Assembly (NCBI RefSeq): GCF_018294505.1
Contig: NC_057809.1
Coordinates: 509,231,914-509,295,913, forward strand
DNA from: Triticum aestivum
Lineage: Eukaryota > Streptophyta > Magnoliopsida > Poales > Poaceae
DNA: 64,000 bases
Reading direction: 5' to 3'
Part shown: positions 11,775 through 23,389 of the stretch, piece after piece
Numbering within the stretch: position 1 is the stretch's first letter
Layout: each line of letters starts with the position of its first letter
The notes under the pieces: generated by a model
Databases searched by the model: none
What the model was told of the DNA's origin: nothing
Seen by the model: only the letters and a program-made list of their open reading frames with translations
Program-made: the position numbers and the translations under genes

Positions 11775-13200
11775 CTAAGCATTGTCTTCAGGTTGATCAG
11801 GTGTGGAGATGATAAGTTCTTCTTCAGGTTGAGCTTCAGAAGGTATGATTTCTCCAGTTCCCATAAGTTTGATTGATTCACTGGATGGAACTTCATCTAG
11901 CACATTTGGCAAGTGCTCTCTTTGTGAACCGTTAGTTTCATCGAACCGCACATCCACTGTTTCAACCACTTTGTAATGAAAGAGATTGAATACTCTGTAG
12001 GAGTGTGAATCCTTTCCATATCCAAGCATAAAACCCTCGTGTGCTTTTGGTGCAAATTTTGAAGTGTGATGTGGATCCTTGATCCAGCACTTGGCGCCAA
12101 ATACTCTGAAGTAACTGACATTTGGCTTCTTGCCAATAAGGAGCTCATAGGATGTCTTATTCAGAAGCTTGTGAAGATAAACACGGTTGATGATATGGCA
12201 TGCAGTGTCAATGGCTTCAGGACAGAATTTTCTTGGAGTCTTGTATTCATCAAGCATCATCCGAGCCATCTCAATAAGTGTTTTGTTCTTGATTTCAACG
12301 ATGCCAATCTGCTGTGGCGTGTACGGAGCTGAGAATTTGTGTGTGATGCCCAAAGTATCAAGATATGTATCTAGGCTAGTGTTCTTGAATTCAGTGCCAT
12401 TGTCACTTCTGATGTGCTTTATCTTGGTGCCATAGTTGTTCATTGCTCGATTGGCGAAGCGTTTGAAGACATCCTGCACTTCAGTCTTGTAAAGGATTAT
12501 ATGCATCCAAGTATATCTTGAATAATCATCAACAATGACAAAGCCATAGAGACAAGCAGTAGTAGTAAGAGTTGAGTAATGAGTGGGACCGAAAAGATCC
12601 ATGTGTAGCAGTTCGAAGGGTTGAGTCGTTGTCATGATTGTCTTCGAGGGATGCTTGGCCCTCGTCATCTTTCCTGCTTCACAGGCACCGCATAAGTGAT
12701 CCTTCTTGAACTTGACGCCCTCGATGCCTATGACATGCTTCTTCCTTGCAAGGGTGTGGAGGTTCCTCATGCCAGCATGCCCTAGCCTTCGATGCCAGAG
12801 CCAGCATTCAGAAGCTTTTGCTAGAAGACATACTGCAAGTTGTGGTCCTGCTGAGAAATCTACAACATACAAATCATCTTTTCGATACCCTTCAAACACT
12901 AGAGACTTGTCAGATTCCATTAGTACAAGGCAACGATATTTTCCAAACATCACAATCATGTTTAAATCACAAAGCATTGAGACAGACATTAAGTTGAAAC
13001 CAAGGGATTCAATAAGCATGACTTTATCCATGTGTTGATCCTTTGAGATTGCAACTCTACCTAGACCCAATACCTTGCTTTTACCAGTGTCAGCAAATGT
13101 GATGTGACTTTTGTCTGATGGACGTAAAGTTGAGTCCATGAGAAGGCTTCGCTTGCGAGTCATGTGATTTGTACACCCACTATCAATAATCCATTCTGAA
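11775..13200 (-). pseudogene. T2 Copia protease and integrase
   Basis: The protease active site reads WIIDSGCTNH around 13194-13164, with DSG at about 13184-13176. The integrase zinc-binding HHCC region is WHRRLGHAG...CGACEAGKM (about 12800-12660), and the catalytic Asp residues are in HMDLFGP and RSDNGTEF. The third acidic residue is in the segment QIGIVEIKNKTLIE. The usual N at QNG and R at VERKN are changed to I and I, so the site is mutated. The frame ends at TAG 11777-11775 inside an acidic linker (PEDNA*PEDN), whose downstream continuation reads on into RT. The protein would cut the polyprotein and insert the element DNA into the chromosome. Confidence 0.88.
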
Positions 13201-15997
13201 GCAGCTGGTGTCGTACCCTACAGTGCAGTTAGGGGGATAGGATTAACGAAGAGAATTGTGAAGCAAAAACATTTGACGAACCAGTGGATTATTAAAGCTT
13301 AGATCGAGATTAGGACTGATAGGGCAAGTTGCAAGCGATTCAGAAACAAAGTACATAGTAAGACCATTTGGGCATTTGATCTTGCGCCCTACAAGATGTT
13401 TAAGGTCCCCAGCTATAGTGTCATACGATTTTGGTTTTCGGCTGGAGACCTTTCCCTGCAAAAGAGAGTTAAGCTTTCTTAGCCACCCACATCTTCAGGG
13501 GTGGCTTTGAAGCAATAAGTCTAAGTGCAGCATCTGAGAACTTTGGCTTTGGAGCCCTAGCAAAAAGTCTTGCAGGTGGACAATAGTATTCATAAGAATA
13601 AGTAGAATAGTTCTTGGTCTTATGAACATGGCGGTTTGATGAACCGCGCTCATATTCATAGGCCTGAGTATGGCTTCCCTGCAAAACATTTGCGTTAGTG
13701 TGACTCAGGTGAGTCCTCTATCTGTATGAAGCCTTTGGACCGTATGAAGCCTGTGGTCTGGGGTTTGTCTTCTTCACCTGTGGTGTCATGATGACATTCA
13801 CATGAAGATTCTCCAAACACATTTTCGGCACCCAGATCTTCTTCATAGGCGGTCCATTCCTGCAGTTAGTACCAATATACCTGGCAAACACTTCATCATT
13901 CTGATTCTTAAACAGTTTATAGTTTGCATCAAAGGATTCATCAATAACAATGGGGTTAGCACAAGTGAAGCCAGATAGAGTGGATGGATCTGCTGAAGGT
14001 TCCTTTGCAGCAACCCATGTGGTTTTGGGGTACTGCTTAGGTTTCCAGTAAGAGCCATCAGCATTCATTTTCCTTACGAACCCAACACCCTCTTTCCTAG
14101 GGTTTTGGTTCAGGATCTGCCTTTTGAGGACATCACATAGTGTCTGATGCCCTTTGAGACTTTTGTACATCCCTGTTTCAAGCAGTGTCTTCAACCTAGC
14201 ATTCTCATCGGCAATAGCAGTGGTGTCTTCAGCAGAGGGGTTAGTTTCCACATTAATAGTTGAAGATATTGCAACAGTAGCAGCAGTAGAACATTCAGCA
14301 ACAGAAGTAGCGTTATCATGCTCAATGCATTTAAGACATGGTGGTTCAAATCCTTCCTGAGCTGAACTGATCTGTTCGGCACGAAGTGACTCATTTTCTT
14401 TTTGAAGATCTTCATGAGCCGCTCTCAATTTCTCAAGATCTTGCTTCCTTTGAAGATAATCATAGGAAAGCCTTTCATGAGCTGTTGAGAGTGTTTCATG
14501 ACGACTTTCAAGTTCCTCATACTTAACGTGAAGATTTTTTATGTCTTCAATTAAGGACTGAGATCGAGTCATTTCAGCGTCTAACAGATCATCGCTTTTG
14601 TCTAACAGTTTTTGAATGTGTTCCATGGTTTTCTGTTGTTCAGTTGCAATTTTAGCAAGTGTTTTGTAGCTGGGTTTGGAACCACAATCAGAGTCATCGT
14701 CACTAGAAGTTTGATAGTGAGTAGTGCGTGTGTTTACCTTGGCACCATGTGCCATGAAGCAGTAGGAAGGAGCAGAGTAGTCCTTGTCATTTGCATCGGT
14801 GTCGGTGATGAAGTCATTTTCTTCAGTGTTGAAGATGGACTTGGCAACGTATGCTGTAGCCAGATTTGCAATGCCAGAATCGGACTCCTCCACAGACTCC
14901 ACCTCCGCCTCCTCAGAAGCGGACTCATCCTCAGAGTCCATTTCCTTGCCAACAAACGCACGTGCCTTGCCAGATGAGCTCTTCTTGTGTGATGAAGACT
15001 TGGAGGAAGACTTGGAAGAAGATTTTGAGTATTTCTTCTTCTTCTTGTCGTCAGAGTCATACTCCTTGCTCTTCTTCTTATTCTTGTTCTCATTGTCCCA
15101 CTATGGACACTCAGAGATGTAGTGGCCAGGTTTCTTTCGCTTGTGACATGTTCTCTTCTTGTAGTCATGAGCAGAAGGTTCATCATTCCTTGAGCTTGAT
15201 CGTGACGACTTTCTGAGGCCTTTCTTCTTGGTGAATTTTTGGAACTTCTTCACAAGCATAGCAAGCTCCCTTCCAATGTCTTCAGGATCATCAGAACTGC
15301 TGTCAGATTCTTCTTCAGATGAGGAGACAGCCTTTGCCTTCAAGGCACGAGTTCGCCCATAGTTGGGACTGTAGATGTCTCTTTTCTCAGAAAGCTGAAA
15401 CTCGTGTGTGTTGAGCCTCTCAAGTATGTCAGACGGATCGAGTGTCTTGAAATCAGGACGTTCTTGAATCATCAGGGCTAGGGTGTCAAACGAACTGTCA
15501 AGTGATCTCAGGAGTCTCTTGACGACTTCATGCTTGGTGATCTCAGTAGCGCAGAGGGCTTGAAGTTCATTTGTGATGTCAGTGAGTCGATCAAACATGA
15601 GCTAGACATTCTCATTGTCATTTCTCTTGAAGCGGTTGAAGAGGTTGCGAAGGACACTGATTCTCTAATCTCTCTGGGTTGAGACGCCTTCGTTGACCTT
15701 GGATAGCCAGTCCCAGACTAGCTTAGATGTTTCCAAGGCACTCACGCGGCCATACTGTCCTTTGGTCAGATGACCACAGATGGTATTCTTGGCAGTAGAG
15801 TCCAGTTGAACGAACTTCTTGACATCAGCGGCAGTGACACCTTCTCCAGCCTTGGGAATGCCGTTCTTGACGACATACCATAGGTCGACATCAATGGCTT
15901 CAAGATGCATGCGCATCTTATTCTTCCAGTAGGGATATTCAGTTCCATCGAAGACGGGGCATGCAGCGGAGACTTTAATTATCCCTGCAGTCGACAT
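13201..15997 (-). pseudogene. T2 Copia gag region
   Basis: The start is ATG 15997-15995 (MSTAGIIKVSAACPVFDG), about 50 bp inside the primer site. The DUF4219/UBN2-like gag core runs from 15997 to about 15400. The knuckle near 15145-15104 reads TCHKRKKPGHYISECP, where the second Cys of the CCHC pattern is replaced by Arg. An acidic Ser-rich stretch follows, then a coiled coil rich in Glu/Leu (about 14640-14380) and a SIRE-type gag extension to about 13720. In-frame TAG stops are at 15667-15665, 15604-15602 and 15103-15101. A frame change between about 13720 and 13200 separates gag from protease. The capsid protein would be non-functional here. Confidence 0.8.
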
Positions 15998-16049
15998 AGC
16001 TAAAACTCCAGGTGGTTAAACCGAATCACACAGAACAAGGGAGTACCTT

Positions 16050-16061
16050 GCTCTGATACCA
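16050..16061 (-). promoter_or_regulatory. T2 primer binding site (tRNA-iMet type)
   Basis: The - strand reads TGGTATCAGAGC, two bases inside the 5' LTR end. This is the classic sequence complementary to the 3' end of initiator Met tRNA used by many plant Copia elements. Confidence 0.9.
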
Positions 16062-16063
16062 AT

Positions 16064-17395
16064 TGAAAGTGCTAGTGATCGACTAGAGGGGGGTGAATAG
16101 GCGATTTTTATGAAAGTCTTCAAAACATGTAAGTTTCGAAGACAAACGATAGAAATAAACATATTATCATGCAGCGGAAGGTAGACTACACTAGGCAAAC
16201 CATAGTCATGTATTCAATGAAGTGAAAGCACAATGACAAATAGCAGCTAGGCAGTAAGGATCAGGTAGGAAGATGTTGAGAAGCCAATCAGTACACGTAA
16301 TCACTTAGTGAAGTCGAATGGTGATGCTATCGTACAATGACTTCACAAGAACCAACAGTAAGTAAAGGGAAGGGAAGGATGAAACGAGTGACTCGTTGAA
16401 GACAATGATTTGTTGGACCAGTTCCAGTTGTTGTGACAACTGTACGTCTGGTTAGGGAGGCTGAGATTCAACTCAGAAGACCTCGTCTTCACCTTATTCC
16501 CCTTGAGCTAAGGACACCCAGTCCTCGCCCAATTACTCTGGTAAGTCTTCAAGGTAAACTTCCAAACCTTCACAGACTTCGTTTACCGGAGATCCACAAT
16601 GACTCTTGGATGCTCAGAACGCGACGCCTAACCGGCTGGAGGATTCACAGTCCTCAAGTGTAATAAGTCTTCAGATCACACAGACAAGAAGACTTAAGTG
16701 ATGCCTAACACTCTTTGGCTCTGGGTGGTTAGGGCTTTATCCTCTCAAGGAATTCTCTCTCAAAGGCTTCGAGGTGGGTTGCTCTCAAATGACAAAAGCC
16801 GTACTTTAACTCTGAGCAGCCAACCGTTTATGGTTGTAGGGGGTGGGCTATTTATAGCCACTAGGCAACCCGACCTGATTTGTCCAAAATGACCCTGGGT
16901 CACTAAGGAACTGACACGTGTTCCAACGGTCAGATTTCAAACACACACGGCAACTTTACTTGGGCTACAAGCAAAGCTGACTTGTCCAACTCTGAACAAG
17001 ATTCACTCTCATAGTCTTCACTCGAAGACATAGGATTTTGGTTAAGCATCACTTCAGTCATTCTGACTGGTTTTCTTGGACCCCACTTAACAGTACGGTG
17101 GTTCCTATGACTCAGCAAAGAAGAAAAAGAACTACGAAAGATCTAAGTCTTCGTGCTCCATAGTCTTCATGCGATGTCTTCTCTTGTCATAGTCTTCAAT
17201 GTGAATGTCTTCATATACCACCTTTGACTTCAATGTCTTCATACATTTTTAGGGGTCATCTCTGGTAGGAAAACCGAATCAATGAGGGACTTCTACCTAT
17301 GTTATCCTACAATTCTCACAAACACATTAGTCCCTCAACTAGGTTTGTCGTCAATACTCCAAAACCAACTAGGGGTGGCACTAGATGCACTTACA
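16064..17395 (-). repeat. T2 5' LTR (right copy), 1332 bp
   Basis: Full-length LTR with TG and CA termini, nearly identical to 2997-4235 apart from about 18 substitutions and the extra 93 bp retained here. The TATA box is at 16845-16859 on the - strand. A cluster of GTCTTC (GAAGAC on the element strand) recurs about every 13-16 bp near 17157-17250, as in the left copy near 3987-4080. Confidence 0.92.
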
Positions 17396-19900
17396 TGGGA
17401 CATTCCCAAAACGGCCTTTGTTACCCGTTATGGCCAATACGAGTACACCGTTATGTCCTTCGGTTTAACCAATGCCCCAGCCACCTTCTCCCAGTTAATG
17501 AACTCGGTCTTCATGGAGTATTTGGATAAATTCGTCGTGGTATACCTCGATGATATACTCATCTACTCCAAGAATGAAGAGGAACATGTCGAACATCTAA
17601 GGCTGGTATTGACGAAACTTCGAGAGCATCGCATTTATGCCAAATTCTCCAAGTGTGAATTTTGGTTGCCAGAAGTGACCTATCTAGGCCATGTAATCTC
17701 TGGTAAGGGTATTGCTGTCAATCCCAAGCGAGTTCAAGCCGTCCTTGATTGGACTCCACCTGAGACGGTCAAGCAAGTTCGGAGCTTCCTTGGCTTAGCG
17801 AGCTACCGCCGCCGCTTCATCGAGAATTTCTCCAAGGTTGCTAAACCTCTAACTGAACTCCTCAAGAAAGATAAAAAGTTTGAGTGGACCCCACAGTGCG
17901 AGTTCAGCTTTCAGGAATTGAAAAGACGCCTGACATCTGCCCCCGTACTGGTACCACCAGATTTCTCCAAGGACTTTATTATCTATTGTGACGCCTCGCG
18001 ACAAGGACTAGGTTGCATACTCATGCAAGATCGTCAGGTAATTGCCTATGCCTCACGGCAATTACACCCACATGAGGAAAACTATCCCACACATGATCTA
18101 GAGCTTGCAGCTGTAGTCCATGCACTCAAAACTTGGCGACATTACCTTCTCGGTAATCGTTGCGAGATCTTCACCGATCACCAAAGTTTGAAATATATCT
18201 TCACCCAACCGGATTTGAATCTCAGGCAAAGACGTTGGGTCGAGTTGATCTCGGATTACGACTTAGGAATAACTTACACCCCAGGCAAAGCCAATGTCAT
18301 GGCTGATGCACTAAGTCGTAAATCCTATTGTAACAACCTGATGTTACAACAAAGTCAACCACTTCTCCATGAGGAATTTCATAAGCTTAATCTTCACATT
18401 GTTCCTCGAGGATTCCTATCCACCCTGGTGGCGAAACCTACCCTTACGGATCAGATCATCAAGGCACAGAAGGTAGATCCGGGAATCTCCCATATTAAGA
18501 GAAACATTAAGAAAGGAGTTGTGAATTGTTTCTCTGTTGATGATCAAGGTGTCGTATACTTTGGAAACCGCTTAGTGGTTCCCAAGGCACGAAACCTGAG
18601 GCGGCTGATCCTTAAGGAAGCTCATGAATCCCCTCTCACCATTCATCCCGGTAGTACTAAGATGTATCAAGACCTACGCCAGAGGTTTTGGTGGACTAGG
18701 ATGAAGAGAGAAATTGCTCAATACATTGCTAGTTGTGACGTCTGTCATCGTGTTAAAGTAGAGCATCAACGGCCTGATGGCACCCTTCAACCTTTGGCTA
18801 TTCCTGAGTGGAAATGGGATAAAATCAGTATGGATTTCATTACTAGGTTTCCCAGGACCAAGAGAGGGAATAATGCTATCTTCATCGTGATCGACCATGT
18901 TTCCAAAGTAGCCCACTTTCTACCTATTCGTGAGAGTATCACCGCTAGCCAGCTAGCTGATTTATACATCTCCCGAATAGTGTCTCTTCATGGTGTCCCA
19001 TTGGAAATTAACTCAGACCGTGGGAGTCTCTTCACCTCTCGATTTTGGGAAAGTTTCCAAAATGCTATGGGAACTCGTCTCTCTTTTAGCACCACCTTCC
19101 ATCCTCAATCAAGTGGTCAAGTAGAGCGAGTCAATCAAATTCTGGAAGATATGCTCCGAGCTTCTGTCATCTCATTCGGAATGGGTTGGGAGAAATGCCT
19201 TCCATTCGCGGAGTTTGCTTATAACAATAGTTATCAAGCTAGCTTGGGCAAAGCTCCTTTCGAAGTTCTCTATGGACAAAAATGTCGAACGCCTCTTAAC
19301 TGGTCAGAAACCGGGGAAAGACAACTCTTTGGCCCGGATATGATTCAGGAAGCAGAAGAGTAGGTTCACGTTATTTGTGAGAAATTGAAAACATCCCAAA
19401 CTCGTCAAAAGAGCCAATATGATCGTAAACATAAGCTCATGACTTATGAAGTCGGCGAGAAAGCTTACCTTTGGGTTACTCCGTTAAAGGGAACCCATCG
19501 TTTCGGTATCAAAGGCAAATTGGCTCCTCGTTACATTGGACCCTTCCGCATTCTTGCCAAACGAGGAGAAGTTGCCTACCAATTGGAACTACCTTCGCAT
19601 CTTTCCAGAGTTCATGATGTCTTCCATGTTTCTCAACTCAGGCGTTGCTTCGTGGATCCTATCCGTGGAGTGGACCATGAAACGCTTGATCTACAAGATA
19701 ACCTCTCATATCGGGAATATCCCGTTTGTATCCTTGATCAAGCCGAGCGTACCACTCGACGCCATAATATCAAGTTTCTCAAGGTTCAATGGTCACACCA
19801 TTCTGAGAAAGAAGCCACTTGGGAAAGGTAGGATCGTCTTCGACTCGAGTACCCCACCTTCTTCCCGGAGGATCCTAAATCTCGGGACGAGATTCTTTTG
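17396..19900 (+). pseudogene. T1 reverse transcriptase (3' half), RNase H, integrase and chromodomain
   Basis: Resumes at [12 protein letters not shown] right after T2. The RT catalytic YLDD is at 17543-17554. RNase H (about 17960-18320) has [16 protein letters not shown] and the catalytic TDHQSL region. Integrase has a zinc-binding region ([11 protein letters not shown]...SCDVCH, about 18650-18750) and DDE residues in [17 protein letters not shown] and GQVERVNQ. A chromodomain (about 19709-19831, REYPVCILDQAERTTRRHN) would guide insertion to marked chromatin. In-frame TAG stops are at 19361-19363 (AEE*VHV) and 19829-19831 (WER*DRL). The region is otherwise open for almost 2 kb, so decay of this part is mild. 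Confidence 0.92.
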
Positions 19901-19913
19901 AGTGGGGGTGAGT
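19901..19913 (+). promoter_or_regulatory. T1 polypurine tract
   Basis: AGTGGGGGTGAGT lies immediately before the 3' LTR start TGTCACACCC. It is preceded by the conserved CTCGGGACGAGAT block that ends chromovirus pol. Confidence 0.85.
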
Positions 19914-22900
19914 TGTCACACCCTAGCTGGTTCATGCATTAGAGTGTTGCATCATGTCTACTTTTACAGAAACTTGAAATGGGGATGACAGAACCCCCAG
20001 CACCCCCCTGGAAACAACTAGGCTTTACTAAAATTATTTTCAATGAACCCAAAATGCCCTTCACAAAATGTTCATCATTTCTGGATTGGGCTAAAACCCC
20101 TGGCAAAAATGGTGCACTCTTTTCTAGGACATTCTGGATTCTTTGAATTAAATCATAAGTATTTGAATTTGGGCATTTAAATGCTATAAAATATTTTAAA
20201 TGCCCAAATAATTCTGGATTTAAGTGAGGGCTGTTAGGAATAATCCCAACAGAGCCCACAATTATTTTCAGGATTTTAGTAAGTGCCTAAGTATTTTTAA
20301 TAAAGCCCTAAAGTTACAGAAAAATAGAAAAAGAAAACAGAAAAGAGAGAGAGTTAGAGCTTACCGGTCGCCCTGGCCTGGCCCAGCTCAGCCCAGCCCA
20401 CTGGCTACTGCCAGTCATCCCCCTCCTCTTGCCAGGAGGACGAGAGGCACATGCCCGGCGCCCGCAGCCACACGCCGGCCACCTCCTGCTTCTGCCGACA
20501 CCCAGGACGCCGTCTACGAGTGCCACGCACTCTCCCTCGTCCCCCTCTCATTTTGCCCACTCTCCACGTGCCCCTATCCCTCCTCTGGCTCTCTCCCCAT
20601 CCCCTCCTGAGAGGAGCTCGTCGCCACCATCGCCGTCCACCGCGGCCATCGACCCTCTCTCGTCTCTTCGACGTGTCCCTGAGCATCGCCGACGTCTTCC
20701 TCTTCCTCACGGGCGAGCCACGACACCTCGGACGCACTGCAATGCCGCTAGCGCCGTCTTCTTCCACCTCGGTCCGCTGAGATCGTCGGCGACCGTACGC
20801 CACCCCTGATGCCTCCCCGAGCTTGCTGAGGCCACCGCTACACTCCCTGTGAGCCCCTTCTTTGTTCCCCTCTCTTTCCTTTGCCGTTTTCTCCCTCTAA
20901 CCGCGTGCTCCGTTGAGCCCGAGAGCTCACCGCCGCCACACATGGCGCCGCCGTGGCCACAGCTGCCGCCTTACCCTTTTGACCCGCCATTGTGCTCATC
21001 GTGCTTCCAGAAGCATGCCAAGCCCACTAGCCCCTCCTCCCATGCACCCTAACGCCGGGCACGACCTGGCCGAACTCCGGCTGCCTCGCAAGTCGCCGCC
21101 GCTGTCGACCTAGGCCACTAGGGCCAATGCTGTTAGTACCATTGGATGCGGACGATTCTTCTCGTCCCATAGGTAGTCTCCGCCATCTTTTTGGTCGCCG
21201 GAGACACAATCCCGACCTCCTCCGCCATTTCGGCCTCACCGGCGGCTCAACACCGGCCAAACTCCGGCAGGGTTTGACCCATGGACTTGACTGGGTGGGC
21301 TAGGTTGACTTTCCCCCTGAGCCTATGACAGGTGGGGCCGGCCGGTTAATTAGTTTAGGATTAGTGCTAACTAATTTTAGTTAGTTTAGGTCACTGACAT
21401 GTGGGACCAGGCCCCACTGACAGTTAGTTAGTACTAACTTAATTATGTTAGTTAGCAGAGTCACTGACCAGTGGGCCCCACCGGTCAGGTTTGACTGGCC
21501 CCTGGCGCCTTTGACTTGCTGACGTCACAGTGACGCAGTGCTGACGCAATTATTTAATTTATGGATTTATTTTCATATAGGAAATTCCAGAAAATAGCCA
21601 AAACTTCTAAAAATCCTAGAAAATCAACCATAGCTCCAAATCAAACAAATTATATATGAAAAATGATCAGAAAAATTCAATCTATCCATCTGTAATGGTT
21701 TCATGCATGACAGACCACTTTAACTTTGCTGTTTAGGTGAAACAAGCTAACACACTCATTATGCATAAGAACTTTAACCTTCATTTGAATCTTTGGTTCA
21801 AATGGACCCATTTCAACTTGTTTCACATTGCATTAGGCAGGACACATCATTTTGCCATGTCATAGCATGCATCATATTGTTGCATATTGTCATGTGTTGA
21901 TTATGTTCTGTGTGTCTTTCGTGGTAGGTTCTGCCTCCGAGGATATCTCCGAGTATCCAACTGAAGGGTAGTACCCTACTAACACTCCATCAGGCAAGCA
22001 GCCCCATTGATCATATCGATACAATCCCATGTTCTCGCCTCTGCTCTCATTTACTGCATTAAGACAACAATGTTTCAAACTGCTGTGTGCTATGGTAGTT
22101 GAACCATTATCCTCTGCATGACCTATCATTGCCACAGTAACTAGATTAAACCCACTAGCATGTGTAGGAGTTGATTGAGCCATGTATGTGTTCCTACCTT
22201 GCTACGCCTGCTATGCTTAGAATTGTGTCAGGTCTAGTTCATCTGGGTGATGGGCTAGAGTGAAATGATTATGTCGGTAATGTGAGGGATGTGTTGAACA
22301 TGATTTGGTAAAGGTATCGATGAGAGGCCATGTAGGAGTACGTGGTGGGTTGTTTCATTGAAGCCGTCCATAAGAACTGAGATCTGTATGTGTGATTTAA
22401 GATTCAGTTACTGCCATACATTGGGCCCGAAACCAATGGACCCTCTCGGCTTCTTAATCACCCTAGTACTCTGTCCAGGAGTTGCAATTAGTTTCTGGTG
22501 TTTGTAGGTTATGTGTTGGCGGCCGTGCATAGCGCTGACCCTAGGGGTGGGCTATGTTGCGGTAGATACACCGTGGTCGGGTATGTCAGGTGCCCGTTTG
22601 GCATCTCGGGACCCTGTTCACATCGTTCGGGGCCGTATGTGGAAACCTCGGCCGGACTCCCTGCAGATGGAACCTGGATAGGCGATAAACCTGGACTAGG
22701 GACTTGAGTGGTTAGGTAGGTTGTGGCCGACACCCTCGTTGGGCTTCCGCTTGAAGGTTGCCGAGTACATGTCGTGTAAACGGCGGTAAGTGGTGAGAGT
22801 GTGTATGAAGAAGTACACCCCTGCAGGGTTAACATCATCTATTCGAATAGCCGCGTCCGCGGTAAAGGACTACTTGGTTGCCTATACAGTTCATAGACAA

Positions 22901-23389
22901 GTTAATGGTTACTACTAAAAGACTCAAGATAAGTGTGAGTACCGAGGATGGCCCTCTCATAGGATGACGAGGGAGGATCCCCGGTGGAGTATTGTGTCGG
23001 TGATTAGTGGACTCGAGTGAGAAAACTATTTTACTAGTGGTGCCTCGTAGGATAGCTTAGCCAAGAGTCAAAGCTGGCTTGCTGCAATAACTCCACCACC
23101 TTCTTGAGAATGAGCATGTATAGTAGGTTCTGATGTAAGACTTGCTGAGTACCTTTGTACTCATGTTTGCTTAATTACTGTTTTCAGACGACAACACCGC
23201 CCCCTCTGATGGGTTTTATGTAGATCTCAACGTCGATGAGTGACTTGCCACCCAGGTGGTGATCCTGTCCATGGAGGGCCCTATGTAGATAGACAGGCTT
23301 CGAGAAGCCTTCTTGCTTTCTAGTGTTTGTACTCAGACTATTTGCTTACGCATGTGCTTGTATGCTTGTATGACTTGAGTGTCGGGTCA
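19914..23389 (+). repeat. T1 3' LTR, part 1
   Basis: Begins TGTCACACCCTAGC. Joined to 27494-28187 it gives an LTR of about 4170 bp, close to the 4099-bp solo LTR T3. It contains a GC-rich segment (about 20370-21290) with Pro/Arg-rich open frames on both strands that are composition artefacts, and a GACGTCA-type motif near 21520. Ends at the target duplication GGTCA (23385-23389). Confidence 0.85.

Larger units (their letters stand above)
2997..17395 (-). mobile_element. T2: Ty1/Copia SIRE-type element (Maximus-like), 14.4 kb, nested in T1 RT
   Basis: Both LTRs begin TGAAAGTGCTAG on the + strand and end CACTTACA. Coding order on the - strand is gag, DSG protease, integrase, RT, RNase H, then a long extra ORF before the 3' LTR. 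Integrase before RT identifies Copia, and the long 3' ORF plus 14-kb size identifies SIRE. The target duplication is TGGGG at 2992-2996 against TGGGA at 17396-17400. The right copy appears to have lost one G, because adding it restores the T1 RT frame into DIPKTAF. By-eye comparison finds about 18 substitutions between LTRs over about 1.24 kb, so this is a fairly recent insertion. Confidence 0.9.

Noticed and set aside
20224..21260. Overlapping GC-rich open frames on both strands
   Set aside because: Part of the T1 LTR; low-complexity Pro/Ser/Arg translations with no conserved motif.
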